This document shows, piece after piece, positions 1-5,927 of a stretch of 11,879 nt of DNA (its first letter is position 1; each line of letters starts with the position of its first letter). The stretch is from positions 3,981-15,859 of the forward strand of contig HF989900.1 of NCBI GenBank assembly GCA_000432255.1, given 5' to 3'. Source of the stretch: Acholeplasma sp. CAG:878 (lineage in GTDB: Bacteria; Bacillota_I; Bacilli_A; RF39; UBA660). The translations under genes and the position numbers were made by a program. The notes below the pieces were generated by a model. It did no database searches and was not told where the DNA came from. It worked only from the letters and a program-made list of their open reading frames with translations.

Positions 1-239
1 TGCAATACATGGAAAACCTAATGAACAGTACTGATGGAACAGTTGCACTAACAGGTGATGTTGCTGATTTAACAGTATCAGGAGAACAACCAACAGGTGG
101 AACTTGGACTATTTCAAATGAAAAAGCTGTTCAAGATGGACAAAGAGGTATTAAAGTAACAGATGTAACATTTGCTTCAATGGCTGGTTACAAATGTTCA
201 AATGACCTAGCTACAGGTAAAGTAACTTGTGCAAAATAA
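1..239 (+). CDS. C-terminal part of a secreted or pilin-like protein (5' truncated)
   Basis: The reading frame is open from base 3 to the TAA at 237-239 (78 residues visible), so the gene starts outside the window; the ATG at 9 is probably internal. The visible part is rich in Thr, Gly, Val and Ser, lacks lysine-rich cytoplasmic character, and ends in a two-cysteine loop (GYKCSNDLATGKVTCAK). That fits the beta-rich, disulfide-closed C-terminal domain of type IV pilins and pseudopilins. No N-terminal prepilin signal can be seen because of the truncation. A strong terminator follows at once, and codon choice (GGT, GTT, ACA, GCT) looks like that of a well-expressed gene. A pilin-like gene also lies at the right edge. 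The pilin reading is inference; another secreted protein is possible. Confidence 0.5.
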   Translation, partial: QYMENLMNSTDGTVALTGDVADLTVSGEQPTGGTWTISNEKAVQDGQRGIKVTDVTFASMAGYKCSNDLATGKVTCAK

Positions 240-254
240 TTAATTATACAATAT

Positions 255-282
255 AAGCAACGATTATCGTTGCTTTTTTTTT
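255..282 (+). terminator. Rho-independent terminator after the left-edge gene
   Basis: Perfect 9-bp stem AAGCAACGA / TCGTTGCTT (255-263 with 267-275), 3-nt loop and a run of nine T (274-282). It starts 16 nt after the stop codon and insulates lepA from the upstream gene. Confidence 0.93.
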
Positions 283-298
283 CAAAATCAAATATAAT
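270..298 (+). promoter_or_regulatory. Probable lepA promoter
   Basis: TATAAT at 293-298 with TTGCTT at 270-275 and a 17-bp spacer. The weak -35 lies in the 3' arm of the preceding terminator. The expected start of transcription is close to the Shine-Dalgarno (AAAGGTGG, 303-310), so the leader would be about 10 nt. Confidence 0.5.
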
Positions 299-314
299 TA
301 TTAAAGGTGGTAGC

Positions 315-2117
315 ATGAAACAAGAAAACATAAGAAATTTTTCAATTATCGCACATATCGATCATGGTAAAAGTACCCTTGCTGATAGATTACTTGAAAT
401 ATGTGGAGCAATTGATGAAAGAGAAAAACAAGAACAATTATTAGATAATATGGATATTGAAAGAGAACGAGGAATCACCATAAAATTAAATGCTGTTCAG
501 TTAAAATATAAATATAATGAAGAAGAATACATACTACATTTAATTGATACTCCAGGACATGTGGATTTTAACTATGAAGTTTCAAGAAGTTTGGCTGCTT
601 GTGAAGGAGCAATTTTAGTAGTTGATGCTGCTCAAGGTATAGAAGCTCAAACATTGGCTAATTTGTATTTAGCTTTAGATAATAATTTAACGATTATTCC
701 AGTTATCAATAAAATAGATTTACCTAATGCTGATCCTTTTAAAGTAAAAAAGGAATTAGTAGATACATTTGGTTTTGAAGAAAATGAAATATTATTAACT
801 AGCGCAAAAAATGGAATAGGTATTAAAGAACTAGTAGAAGCTATTATAAAACGTATTCCTGCCCCTAAAGGAGATATCAATAAACCACTACAAGCATTAA
901 TATTTGATAGTTTTTATGATTCTTATAGAGGTGTTGTGGCATTAACGAGAATTGTTAATGGTAAAGTCAAATTAAATGATAAAATTAAAATGATGGCTAC
1001 AAACGCAGTTTATGATGTTGTTGAATTAGGTATTAATACTCCAAAAGAAAAAAAGACTAATATGCTAGTGCCTGGTGAGGTTGGCTATATTTGTGGCAGC
1101 ATCAAAAGTATTAGCGATATCAAAGTAGGAGATACCATAACACTAGAAAGTAATCCAGCAAGTAGTGTGTTACCAGGTTATAAACCAATGAAACCGATGG
1201 TATTTTCTGGATTATATCCAATTGAATCTTCTAGATATAAAGAGTTAAGAGAAGCGTTAGAAAAATTAAAATTAAATGATGCTTCCCTAGAATTCCAACC
1301 GGAAACAAGTCAAGCTTTAGGCTTTGGTTTTAGATGTGGTTTTTTAGGATTACTTCACATGGAAATAATTGAAGAGCGAATTGAACGAGAATTTGGTATA
1401 GATTTGATTGCTACAAGTCCATCGGTTATTTATGAAGTAACTTTAACCGATAATTCTGTTGTAATGATTGATAGTCCTGCTAAAATGCCTGACAAAGTAA
1501 AAATAAAAGATATAAAAGAACCGTACATTAGAACATCAATATTTGTACCATCAAATTATATTGGTCCAGTTATGGAATTATGTCAAAATAAAAGAGGTAA
1601 TTATATATCGATGGAATATATTGATAAAACAAGAGTAAACATTCATTACGAAATTCCTTTATCAGAAATAGTTTATGATTTCTTCGATAAATTAAAAAGT
1701 TTAAGCAAAGGTTATGCTTCATTTGATTATGAATTAATTGGTTATAAAAGTAGTAATTTAGTTAAGATGGACATTTTATTAAATGGTGAATTAGTTGATG
1801 ATTTAAGTATAATAGTTCATTCAGATTTTGCTTATAGAAGAGGTAGAAAGATTGTAGAAGCATTGAGAAAATTAATTCCAAGACAACAATTTGAAGTTCC
1901 TATTCAAGCAACACTAGGTTCTAAAGTAATTGCAAGAGAAAATATAAAAGCAGTTAGAAAAGACGTTTTAGCTAAGTGTTATGGTGGGGATGTATCTAGA
2001 AAAAGAAAACTACTTGAAAAACAAAAAGAAGGTAAGAAAAGAATGAAAATGGTTGGTAGAGTTGAAATACCTGAAGATGCATTCTTATCAGTTTTAAAAA
2101 TAGATGATGAAGACTGA
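315..2117 (+). CDS. lepA: Elongation factor 4 (LepA), ribosome-associated GTPase
   Basis: A 600-residue translational GTPase of the usual LepA length; it binds the ribosome in the cytoplasm and is thought to act in initiation or back-translocation under stress. The G domain is intact: AHIDHGKST (13-21), RGITI (52-56), DTPGH (78-82), NKID (132-135) and SAK (163-165). EF-G-like domains follow (for example GFRCGFLGLLHMEI), then the LepA-specific basic C-terminal domain with AKCYGGDVSRKRKLLEKQKE near the end. I start it at ATG 315, 4 nt after AGGTGG. An upstream in-frame TTG at 270 lies in the terminator hairpin and would add a meaningless N-terminus. It is alone on its transcript, with its own terminator at 2202-2229. 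Confidence 0.98.
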   Translation: MKQENIRNFSIIAHIDHGKSTLADRLLEICGAIDEREKQEQLLDNMDIERERGITIKLNAVQLKYKYNEEEYILHLIDTPGHVDFNYEVSRSLAACEGAILVVDAAQGIEAQTLANLYLALDNNLTIIPVINKIDLPNADPFKVKKELVDTFGFEENEILLTSAKNGIGIKELVEAIIKRIPAPKGDINKPLQALIFDSFYDSYRGVVALTRIVNGKVKLNDKIKMMATNAVYDVVELGINTPKEKKTNMLVPGEVGYICGSIKSISDIKVGDTITLESNPASSVLPGYKPMKPMVFSGLYPIESSRYKELREALEKLKLNDASLEFQPETSQALGFGFRCGFLGLLHMEIIEERIEREFGIDLIATSPSVIYEVTLTDNSVVMIDSPAKMPDKVKIKDIKEPYIRTSIFVPSNYIGPVMELCQNKRGNYISMEYIDKTRVNIHYEIPLSEIVYDFFDKLKSLSKGYASFDYELIGYKSSNLVKMDILLNGELVDDLSIIVHSDFAYRRGRKIVEALRKLIPRQQFEVPIQATLGSKVIARENIKAVRKDVLAKCYGGDVSRKRKLLEKQKEGKKRMKMVGRVEIPEDAFLSVLKIDDED

Positions 2118-2201
2118 ACTAAAACTAGTAAATTTCTTTATTATTTGTTCAAGATAGAAAGAAAATTACGAGACATATTTAAAATGTTTACAAAGATGAC
2201 A

Positions 2202-2229
2202 AAAAATCAAGATTTAAATCTTGATTTTT
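2202..2229. terminator. Bidirectional terminator between lepA and lexA
   Basis: Perfect 28-bp inverted repeat with no spacer: AAAAATCAAGATTT followed by its exact reverse complement. A-rich on the left and T-rich on the right on both strands, so it can work for lepA (+) and lexA (-). Confidence 0.85.
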
Positions 2230-2261
2230 GTTGTTTCAAATGAGAAAAACAATTTTGGTTT

Positions 2262-2879
2262 TTATATTTTTCGATATAAACCAATTGCTTTTCCTAAAAT
2301 AGTAACATTTTTAAATATAAAAGGTGCCATCGTATCGTTTTCTGGTTGTAAGCGAATATGGTTTTCTTCTTTATAATATGTTTTTAATGTAACTTCATTA
2401 TCTTCGGTCATGGCAACAACGATTTCGCCATTCCTAGCTGTATTTCTTCTCTCAACGATTACTATATCGTTATCTAATATTCCGGCATTTATCATACTTT
2501 CTCCATCTACCTTTAATGTAAATACTTCTTTATTGTTTGGTACTAAATAAGAAGGTAGTGAAAAATATTCATCAGGTTGTTCAATTGCTTCAATTGGGTT
2601 TCCAGCTGTAATTTTTCCAAGTAAGGGAACTTCGATTACATGTTCATCTTTTACCTCATATTCATTATCGACAAGTAATTCTAAAGTACGATTTTTTGAA
2701 TCTTCTTTTTTAATCGCACCTTTTTTTTCTAAGTTGTTTAAATGAACATAAACGGTAGCAGTTGATGACAAATTCATTTCCTTACACAATTCTCTAATGG
2801 TTGGTGCGTATCCATGATTAGCAATAAATTTTTTAATTGTATCAAGTAACTTTTGTTGTTGGCTAGTTAGTTTTTCCAA
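2262..2879 (-). CDS. lexA: LexA, SOS-response repressor
   Basis: Autocleavable repressor of DNA-damage genes. The frame is open to an ATG at 2898-2900, but an ideal Shine-Dalgarno (AAAGGAGGAA, 2886-2895) lies inside that extension, 8 nt before the TTG at 2877-2879. Starting there gives 205 residues, the length I recall for B. subtilis LexA, and the usual N-terminus MEKLTSQQQKLL. The winged-helix domain spans about 1-70, with the recognition-helix region around SSTATVYVHLNNLEKKG (38-54). The cleavage bond is Ala92-Gly93 (KITAGNP). The catalytic dyad is Ser128 (VDGESM) and Lys166 (VTLKTYY). It is divergent from the small membrane-peptide gene at 3012 and convergent with lepA, and very probably autoregulated by sites at 2921-2949. 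Confidence 0.97.
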   Translation of the reverse strand: MEKLTSQQQKLLDTIKKFIANHGYAPTIRELCKEMNLSSTATVYVHLNNLEKKGAIKKEDSKNRTLELLVDNEYEVKDEHVIEVPLLGKITAGNPIEAIEQPDEYFSLPSYLVPNNKEVFTLKVDGESMINAGILDNDIVIVERRNTARNGEIVVAMTEDNEVTLKTYYKEENHIRLQPENDTMAPFIFKNVTILGKAIGLYRKI

Positions 2880-2909
2880 TGTAAATTCCTCCTTTAACAT
2901 TCTATTGAC

Positions 2910-2938
2910 ATTATATCACATGAAAAAATGTTTGTCAA
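2910..2938 (-). promoter_or_regulatory. lexA promoter
   Basis: On the minus strand, TTGACA (2933-2938), a 17-bp spacer, then TATAAT (2910-2915): a full consensus vegetative promoter for lexA. Two LexA-box-like sites overlap its -35 region. Confidence 0.85.
2921..2934. promoter_or_regulatory. LexA box candidate 1 (lexA autoregulation)
   Basis: TGAAAAAATGTTTG fits the Gram-positive SOS consensus CGAACRNRYGTTYG at 12 of 14 positions by my count. It lies between the -10 and -35 of the lexA promoter and touches the -35, a position where bound repressor would block transcription. Confidence 0.6.
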
Positions 2939-2949
2939 ACAAATATTTG
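2936..2949. promoter_or_regulatory. LexA box candidate 2
   Basis: CAAACAAATATTTG fits CGAACRNRYGTTYG at 12 of 14 positions (A for G at both inner G positions). It overlaps the upstream edge of the lexA -35 and lies 15 bp from candidate 1. Weaker in the key G bases, so less certain. Confidence 0.45.
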
Positions 2950-2959
2950 TAAAAACTTA

Positions 2960-2988
2960 TTGACACGAATTAATGTTCGTGATATAGT
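2960..2988 (+). promoter_or_regulatory. SOS-controlled promoter of the small membrane-peptide gene
   Basis: TTGACA (2960-2965), exactly 17 bp, then TATAGT (2983-2988). The spacer is almost filled by a LexA box (2966-2979). The promoter reads into the 48-codon gene at 3012, whose Shine-Dalgarno AAAGGGAG is at 2997-3004. Confidence 0.85.
2966..2979. promoter_or_regulatory. LexA box (operator) inside the peptide promoter
   Basis: CGAATTAATGTTCG is the best SOS box in the window: CGAA and GTTCG half-sites in the right spacing, 12 of 14 positions to CGAACRNRYGTTYG. It sits precisely between the -35 and -10 boxes, a classic repressing position. Confidence 0.85.
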
Positions 2989-3011
2989 TAATACAGAAAG
3001 GGAGTTAAAAC

Positions 3012-3158
3012 ATGAAAGAATTATTAAAAAGTAAAACAATTATTTTATTTATCGTTATTGTATTAGGAGTAACATTTTTAAGTACTGATTATAATGTAAG
3101 ATTAGAGGAAGAAAATAGTATATTAGATGAAAATTATATTAGTATGAATTTAAAATAA
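3012..3158 (+). CDS. Small one-helix membrane peptide, probable SOS cell-division inhibitor (YneA/SosA-like)
   Basis: A 48-residue gene with ATG 7 nt after AAAGGGAG and stop TAA at 3156-3158. A short basic N-terminus (MKELLKSK) precedes one hydrophobic helix (about Thr9-Leu23, IILFIVIVLGVTF), then an acidic tail of about 25 residues (LEEENSILDEN). This predicts N-in, C-out topology. It lies head-to-head with lexA under a promoter carrying a LexA box in its spacer. In B. subtilis (yneA) and Staphylococcus (sosA) this position holds a small membrane protein that stops septation during SOS. Unlike YneA it has no LysM domain, and it is shorter than both. Function rests on position, promoter and topology, not on sequence identity; it could be another SOS-induced membrane peptide or toxin-like product. 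Confidence 0.8.
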   Translation: MKELLKSKTIILFIVIVLGVTFLSTDYNVRLEEENSILDENYISMNLK

Positions 3159-3226
3159 ATACTTTTTAACCCAATAATCGACAAATTATTAAGACAATTT
3201 TATTTATATTATAAATAGGTGATTAT

Positions 3227-3619
3227 ATGTTTGAATACCACTTATTTATTATTAAAGAGAAAAATCTATATAAAAGTTTTGATTTATATAATATTTTATA
3301 CGAATTATCTACCATGAGAGAATGTTTAAATTATGGAGTATCATTATATAAACAATTGTGTATACCTTTTAGAACATCAATTTTATCAAATTATCTAAAT
3401 GATAGGTATAATTTAAGTAGAAAAAAAGTATTTTATATTGAAAATTCGATTGTTATTATAAAGCCGAGCAGAATTATTATTAAAAGTAACCATTATATGC
3501 CTAATATAATTAAAATATTTAATTTATATAATAGAAATATCTTTGTTTGTGATTTTAAAAATGAAAACTATTTTTGGTTGAATGATAGTATAAAAATAAA
3601 AATTAATGAATACATTTGA
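3227..3619 (+). CDS. sirA: SirA-like protein (sporulation inhibitor of replication family)
   Basis: A 130-residue soluble basic protein, no signal or membrane helix. SirA of Bacillus binds domain I of DnaA and blocks replication initiation at sporulation. Two stretches recall B. subtilis SirA (YneE) from memory: the N-terminus with IIKEKNLYKSF and a helix ILYEL, and the C-terminal CDFKNENYFWLND, which matches a DF-x5-Y-x-WLN pattern in SirA. Context is strong: lexA and the SOS peptide upstream, yneF directly downstream, as in B. subtilis sirA-yneF. ATG 3227 follows AGGTGA by 4 nt. No terminator separates it from the peptide gene, and I found no convincing promoter of its own in 3159-3226. The family call is moderately sure; the role in an organism that may not sporulate is open. 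Confidence 0.65.
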   Translation: MFEYHLFIIKEKNLYKSFDLYNILYELSTMRECLNYGVSLYKQLCIPFRTSILSNYLNDRYNLSRKKVFYIENSIVIIKPSRIIIKSNHYMPNIIKIFNLYNRNIFVCDFKNENYFWLNDSIKIKINEYI

Positions 3620-3644
3620 CTAAATAATATAAATTTAGTACAAT
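3616..3644 (+). promoter_or_regulatory. yneF promoter
   Basis: TTGACT (3616-3621), 17-bp spacer, TACAAT (3639-3644). The -35 overlaps the TGA stop of the SirA-like gene. The -10 is 20 nt before the yneF start. Confidence 0.7.
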
Positions 3645-3663
3645 TATATAGGAAGGTGATAGA

Positions 3664-3873
3664 ATGTTAATGGATATACTATATGTAGTAATTGGAATAA
3701 TTATAGGTGGAGTTCTAGGCTTTTTTATAGCACGTAAGGTAATGCAAAAGTATATTAAACAAAACCCACCAATTAATGAACAAATGATTAAGGCTATGAT
3801 GAGTCAAATGGGAAGAACTCCAAGCCAAAAACAAGTAAATCAAATGATGAAATCAATGTCAAAATATATGTAA
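3664..3873 (+). CDS. yneF: YneF, UPF0154 small membrane protein
   Basis: A 69-residue protein with one N-terminal membrane helix (about residues 4-24, glycine-containing, followed by ARK) and a cytoplasmic tail. The tail carries the UPF0154 signature: PPINEQMIKAMMSQMGRTPS, then a Gln/Met/Lys-rich helix. Its molecular role is not established. ATG 3664 is 5 nt after AAGGTG; an ATG two codons later is a less well-spaced alternative. It has its own promoter, and its last codons form the 5' arm of a terminator. The SirA-like then yneF order matches B. subtilis and supports both calls. Confidence 0.93.
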   Translation: MLMDILYVVIGIIIGGVLGFFIARKVMQKYIKQNPPINEQMIKAMMSQMGRTPSQKQVNQMMKSMSKYM

Positions 3874-3888
3874 CATTGATTTTTTTTT
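3850..3888 (+). terminator. Terminator of yneF, 5' arm inside the coding region
   Basis: Perfect 10-bp stem AAATCAATGT / ACATTGATTT (3850-3859 with 3873-3882), 13-nt loop, then T to 3888. The left arm encodes the end of YneF, and the stop codon lies at the loop/right-arm junction. Confidence 0.85.
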
Positions 3889-3897
3889 GCATATAAT
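3870..3897 (+). promoter_or_regulatory. Possible murF promoter
   Basis: TATAAT at 3892-3897, immediately after the yneF terminator; the best -35 is GTAACA (3870-3875) at 16 bp. The -10 is 16 nt before the murF start. The -10 is good, the -35 weak. Confidence 0.5.
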
Positions 3898-3912
3898 TAA
3901 CTAGGTGAATTT

Positions 3913-5211
3913 ATGAAATTAAAAACCATTTTAAAGATAACTAATGGAAAAATAATTAACAATGTAGATGCTAAAGAAAAAATTAGGAAAATTCAAATTG
4001 ATAGCAGAAAAGTTAAAAAAAATGATTTATTCATTGCAATTGTAGGAAAAAATAAAGATGGTCACGATTACATTAATGATGCGATTAAAGCTGGAGCTAA
4101 TGCAATTATATGTGAAAAAAATATAAATATAGAGACAAATATTCCTATTATCAAAGTTACTTCGACTATTAATGCTTTAGGAAGCCTTGCTTTAGCTAAT
4201 CGAATTAAAAATAAAAATATTCCTCTAATTGCAATTACAGGAAGTTGTGGTAAAACAACTACTAAAGAGTTAATAAGTTTAATATTATCAAAAAAATATA
4301 ATGTTTTAAAAAATGAAGGAAGTTTAAACAATCATTTAGGCCTGCCGATGACATTACTTGATTTAAATGATAAGTATGATGTAGCAGTATTAGAAATGGG
4401 AATGAATCATGAAAATGAAATTTCATATTTATCTAATATAGCACTACCAAATTATGGAATAATAACTAATATAGGTTCATCTCATATTGGTAATTTAGGA
4501 AGTAAAAAAAACATTTTAAAAGCAAAAATGGAAATTACGGATGGCATTTCAAATGGAATTTTAATCGTTAATGGTGAGGATAAGTATTTAAAGAAAGTTA
4601 AATATAAAAATATTATAAAAGTTAAAAATGATGCGTATGATTTAAGTTATGAATTTAGTCAAACAACTTTTAAATTAAACATTGATAACAAGGAATATAG
4701 TATTAAATTTAATGTACCCGGTAAGCATTTAATTATGGATGTTTTGTTGGCAATTAAAGTAGGCCTTTTATTTAATGTTGAGGTTGAAGATATAATTTCT
4801 AGTATTGATGAATATAGGGCCGTTAATGGAAGATTGAATATCATTTTAAAAGATGAATTAACAATTATCGATGATGCTTATAACAGTAGTTTTGAATCAT
4901 TAATGGGGAGTTTAAGTTTATTAAATAAAAAAACACATAATATAGTTATTTTAGGTGATATTTTGGAGTTAGGTGACAAAAGTTATAAAATTCATAAAAA
5001 AATCAATAAAAAAATCAAAAAAATTCCTATTGAACATTTATTATTAATTGGTGAATATACTAAAGTTATAAATGGTATTCATTTTGATGATTTAGATTCT
5101 CTTTTAAATTATTTATATAAAATATTAAGGCCTGATTCACTTATTTTAATCAAAGGTTCGGCAAAAATGAATTTGAAATATATAGTTGATGATTTGAAAA
5201 AGCCTCGTTAA
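3913..5211 (+). CDS. murF: UDP-MurNAc-tripeptide--D-alanyl-D-alanine ligase (MurF)
   Basis: Cytoplasmic Mur ligase that uses ATP to add D-Ala-D-Ala to UDP-MurNAc-tripeptide, the last soluble step of peptidoglycan precursor synthesis. The 432 residues show the three Mur domains. The N-terminal substrate domain has the DSR motif (30-32) and DLFIAIVGKNKDGHDYI. The ATPase domain has P-loop GSCGKTTTK (110-118), EGSLNNHLGLP (135-145) and EMGMNHENEI (161-170). The C-terminal domain has DDAYNSSFESL in place of the common DDAYNANP, and ILGDILELGD. It is murF rather than murE because of the GK-N-DGHDY and LEMGMN-type motifs. ATG 3913 follows AGGTGA by 4 nt. ddl, often next to murF, is not here. The organism therefore makes a cell wall. 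Confidence 0.96.
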   Translation: MKLKTILKITNGKIINNVDAKEKIRKIQIDSRKVKKNDLFIAIVGKNKDGHDYINDAIKAGANAIICEKNINIETNIPIIKVTSTINALGSLALANRIKNKNIPLIAITGSCGKTTTKELISLILSKKYNVLKNEGSLNNHLGLPMTLLDLNDKYDVAVLEMGMNHENEISYLSNIALPNYGIITNIGSSHIGNLGSKKNILKAKMEITDGISNGILIVNGEDKYLKKVKYKNIIKVKNDAYDLSYEFSQTTFKLNIDNKEYSIKFNVPGKHLIMDVLLAIKVGLLFNVEVEDIISSIDEYRAVNGRLNIILKDELTIIDDAYNSSFESLMGSLSLLNKKTHNIVILGDILELGDKSYKIHKKINKKIKKIPIEHLLLIGEYTKVINGIHFDDLDSLLNYLYKILRPDSLILIKGSAKMNLKYIVDDLKKPR

Positions 5212-5223
5212 TTACGAGGTTTT
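5199..5223. terminator. Bidirectional terminator shared by murF and the convergent gene
   Basis: Hairpin with core CCTCGT / ACGAGG (5203-5208 with 5214-5219), extended by a G-T and three A-T pairs; loop 5 nt. It overlaps the murF stop (5209-5211) and the stop of the minus-strand gene (5222-5224). T-rich sequence follows on both strands. Confidence 0.75.
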
Positions 5224-5833
5224 ATATTTTCTTTTGTTTTCCGTTTTCCATTTCAATATATAAGTCTTTATTTGATGCAACTAAATAATTTAGTATATTT
5301 ATAACCATTGAAGGTTCAAAACAACCATTATATGTATGCATTCTATTGCAAATATAAATTATATTTTTTCTAGTTGTTTCAATTTGTCTTGATATTTGAT
5401 AAGGATTAGTTTTAATACTACTTATTATATTGTTAATTTGTTCAATATTCATTAGACCAATATTATGTGATAATAAAAAACTAATTAAACTTTCAACTCC
5501 GTTTCTGAATATTAATTTTATAGCTATAATCATTTTTCCGATTTCACTCAAATTTAGTTGTTTTGCAATTGAATCAGCTAATTCGATTGCTCTAGTGATA
5601 ATATAACTTTTTTCTAGTTTACATACTCTTTTAGTTAAATCTTTTGCTTTTATAAAACCTATAACATCTTTTCCATTTTCTTTTTTATCTAGTATTGATT
5701 TGCTTCGTTCGATTAAAGCATCATAAACTTCTTTATTTTCTGCTTCTTCAATTCTTTTTAATTCTTCCATAAACTCTTCAATTGAAAAAGTTTTTTCTAA
5801 TTCAAATTCTTTAACTAAATTTTTACCAAACAT
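5222..5833 (-). CDS. Unrecognised helical cytoplasmic protein
   Basis: 203 residues; I do not recognise the family. There is no signal peptide or clear membrane segment. The N-terminal third is charged and likely helical (FMEELKRIEEAENKEV, then ALIERSKSILDKKENGKD). The middle is amphipathic helix (LSEIGKMIIAIKLIFRN, SLISFLLSHNIG). The C-terminal third contains ICNRMHTYNGC and ends in a basic tail (GKQKKI). Two cysteines lie in that last part, but there is no metal motif. ATG at 5831-5833 follows GGAG well. It is transcribed divergently from tgt, from an overlapping promoter, and converges on murF with a 10-nt gap, so it is a single-gene unit. Low-complexity bias follows the AT-rich genome; nothing suggests recent transfer. 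Confidence 0.85.
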   Translation of the reverse strand: MFGKNLVKEFELEKTFSIEEFMEELKRIEEAENKEVYDALIERSKSILDKKENGKDVIGFIKAKDLTKRVCKLEKSYIITRAIELADSIAKQLNLSEIGKMIIAIKLIFRNGVESLISFLLSHNIGLMNIEQINNIISSIKTNPYQISRQIETTRKNIIYICNRMHTYNGCFEPSMVINILNYLVASNKDLYIEMENGKQKKI

Positions 5834-5860
5834 ACTATTTCTCCTTTTTTAATGTTAGAT

Positions 5861-5889
5861 ATAATAACACACTTAATTGCACTTGTCAA
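5861..5889 (-). promoter_or_regulatory. Promoter of the minus-strand gene at 5222-5833
   Basis: On the minus strand TTGACA (5884-5889), 17-bp spacer, TATTAT (5861-5866). Its -35 shares five bases with the -35 of the tgt promoter. Confidence 0.8.
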
Positions 5890-5911
5890 ATGTTATTTTT
5901 TTAGTTATAAT
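5883..5911 (+). promoter_or_regulatory. tgt promoter
   Basis: TTGTCA (5883-5888), 17-bp spacer, TATAAT (5906-5911). Transcription should begin at about 5917-5919, next to the GGGTGG Shine-Dalgarno (5917-5922), so the leader is only about 10 nt. Confidence 0.8.
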
Positions 5912-5927
5912 GTTTTGGGTGGTTAAT

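Noticed and set aside
270..314. Longer lepA beginning at an upstream TTG
   Set aside because: The extra codons lie in the terminator stem and T run and in the promoter; ATG 315 has a correctly spaced Shine-Dalgarno and the family N-terminus.
2118..2201. Possible small RNA or gene between lepA and the terminator
   Set aside because: No promoter, ribosome site or stable hairpin was seen; it reads as a 3' untranslated stretch.
3173..3190. Inverted repeat AATAAT/ATTATT between the SOS peptide and SirA-like genes, considered as a terminator
   Set aside because: Six A-T pairs only, no G-C pairs and no T run; too weak to terminate.
4068..4331. Minus-strand hydrophobic frame inside murF
   Set aside because: Antisense to conserved MurF sequence including the P-loop; composition is that expected of a complement shadow.
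5877..5927. Longer tgt beginning at ATG 5877
   Set aside because: It would start upstream of the tgt promoter's -35 box; TTG 5928 after GGTGG gives the normal TGT N-terminus.
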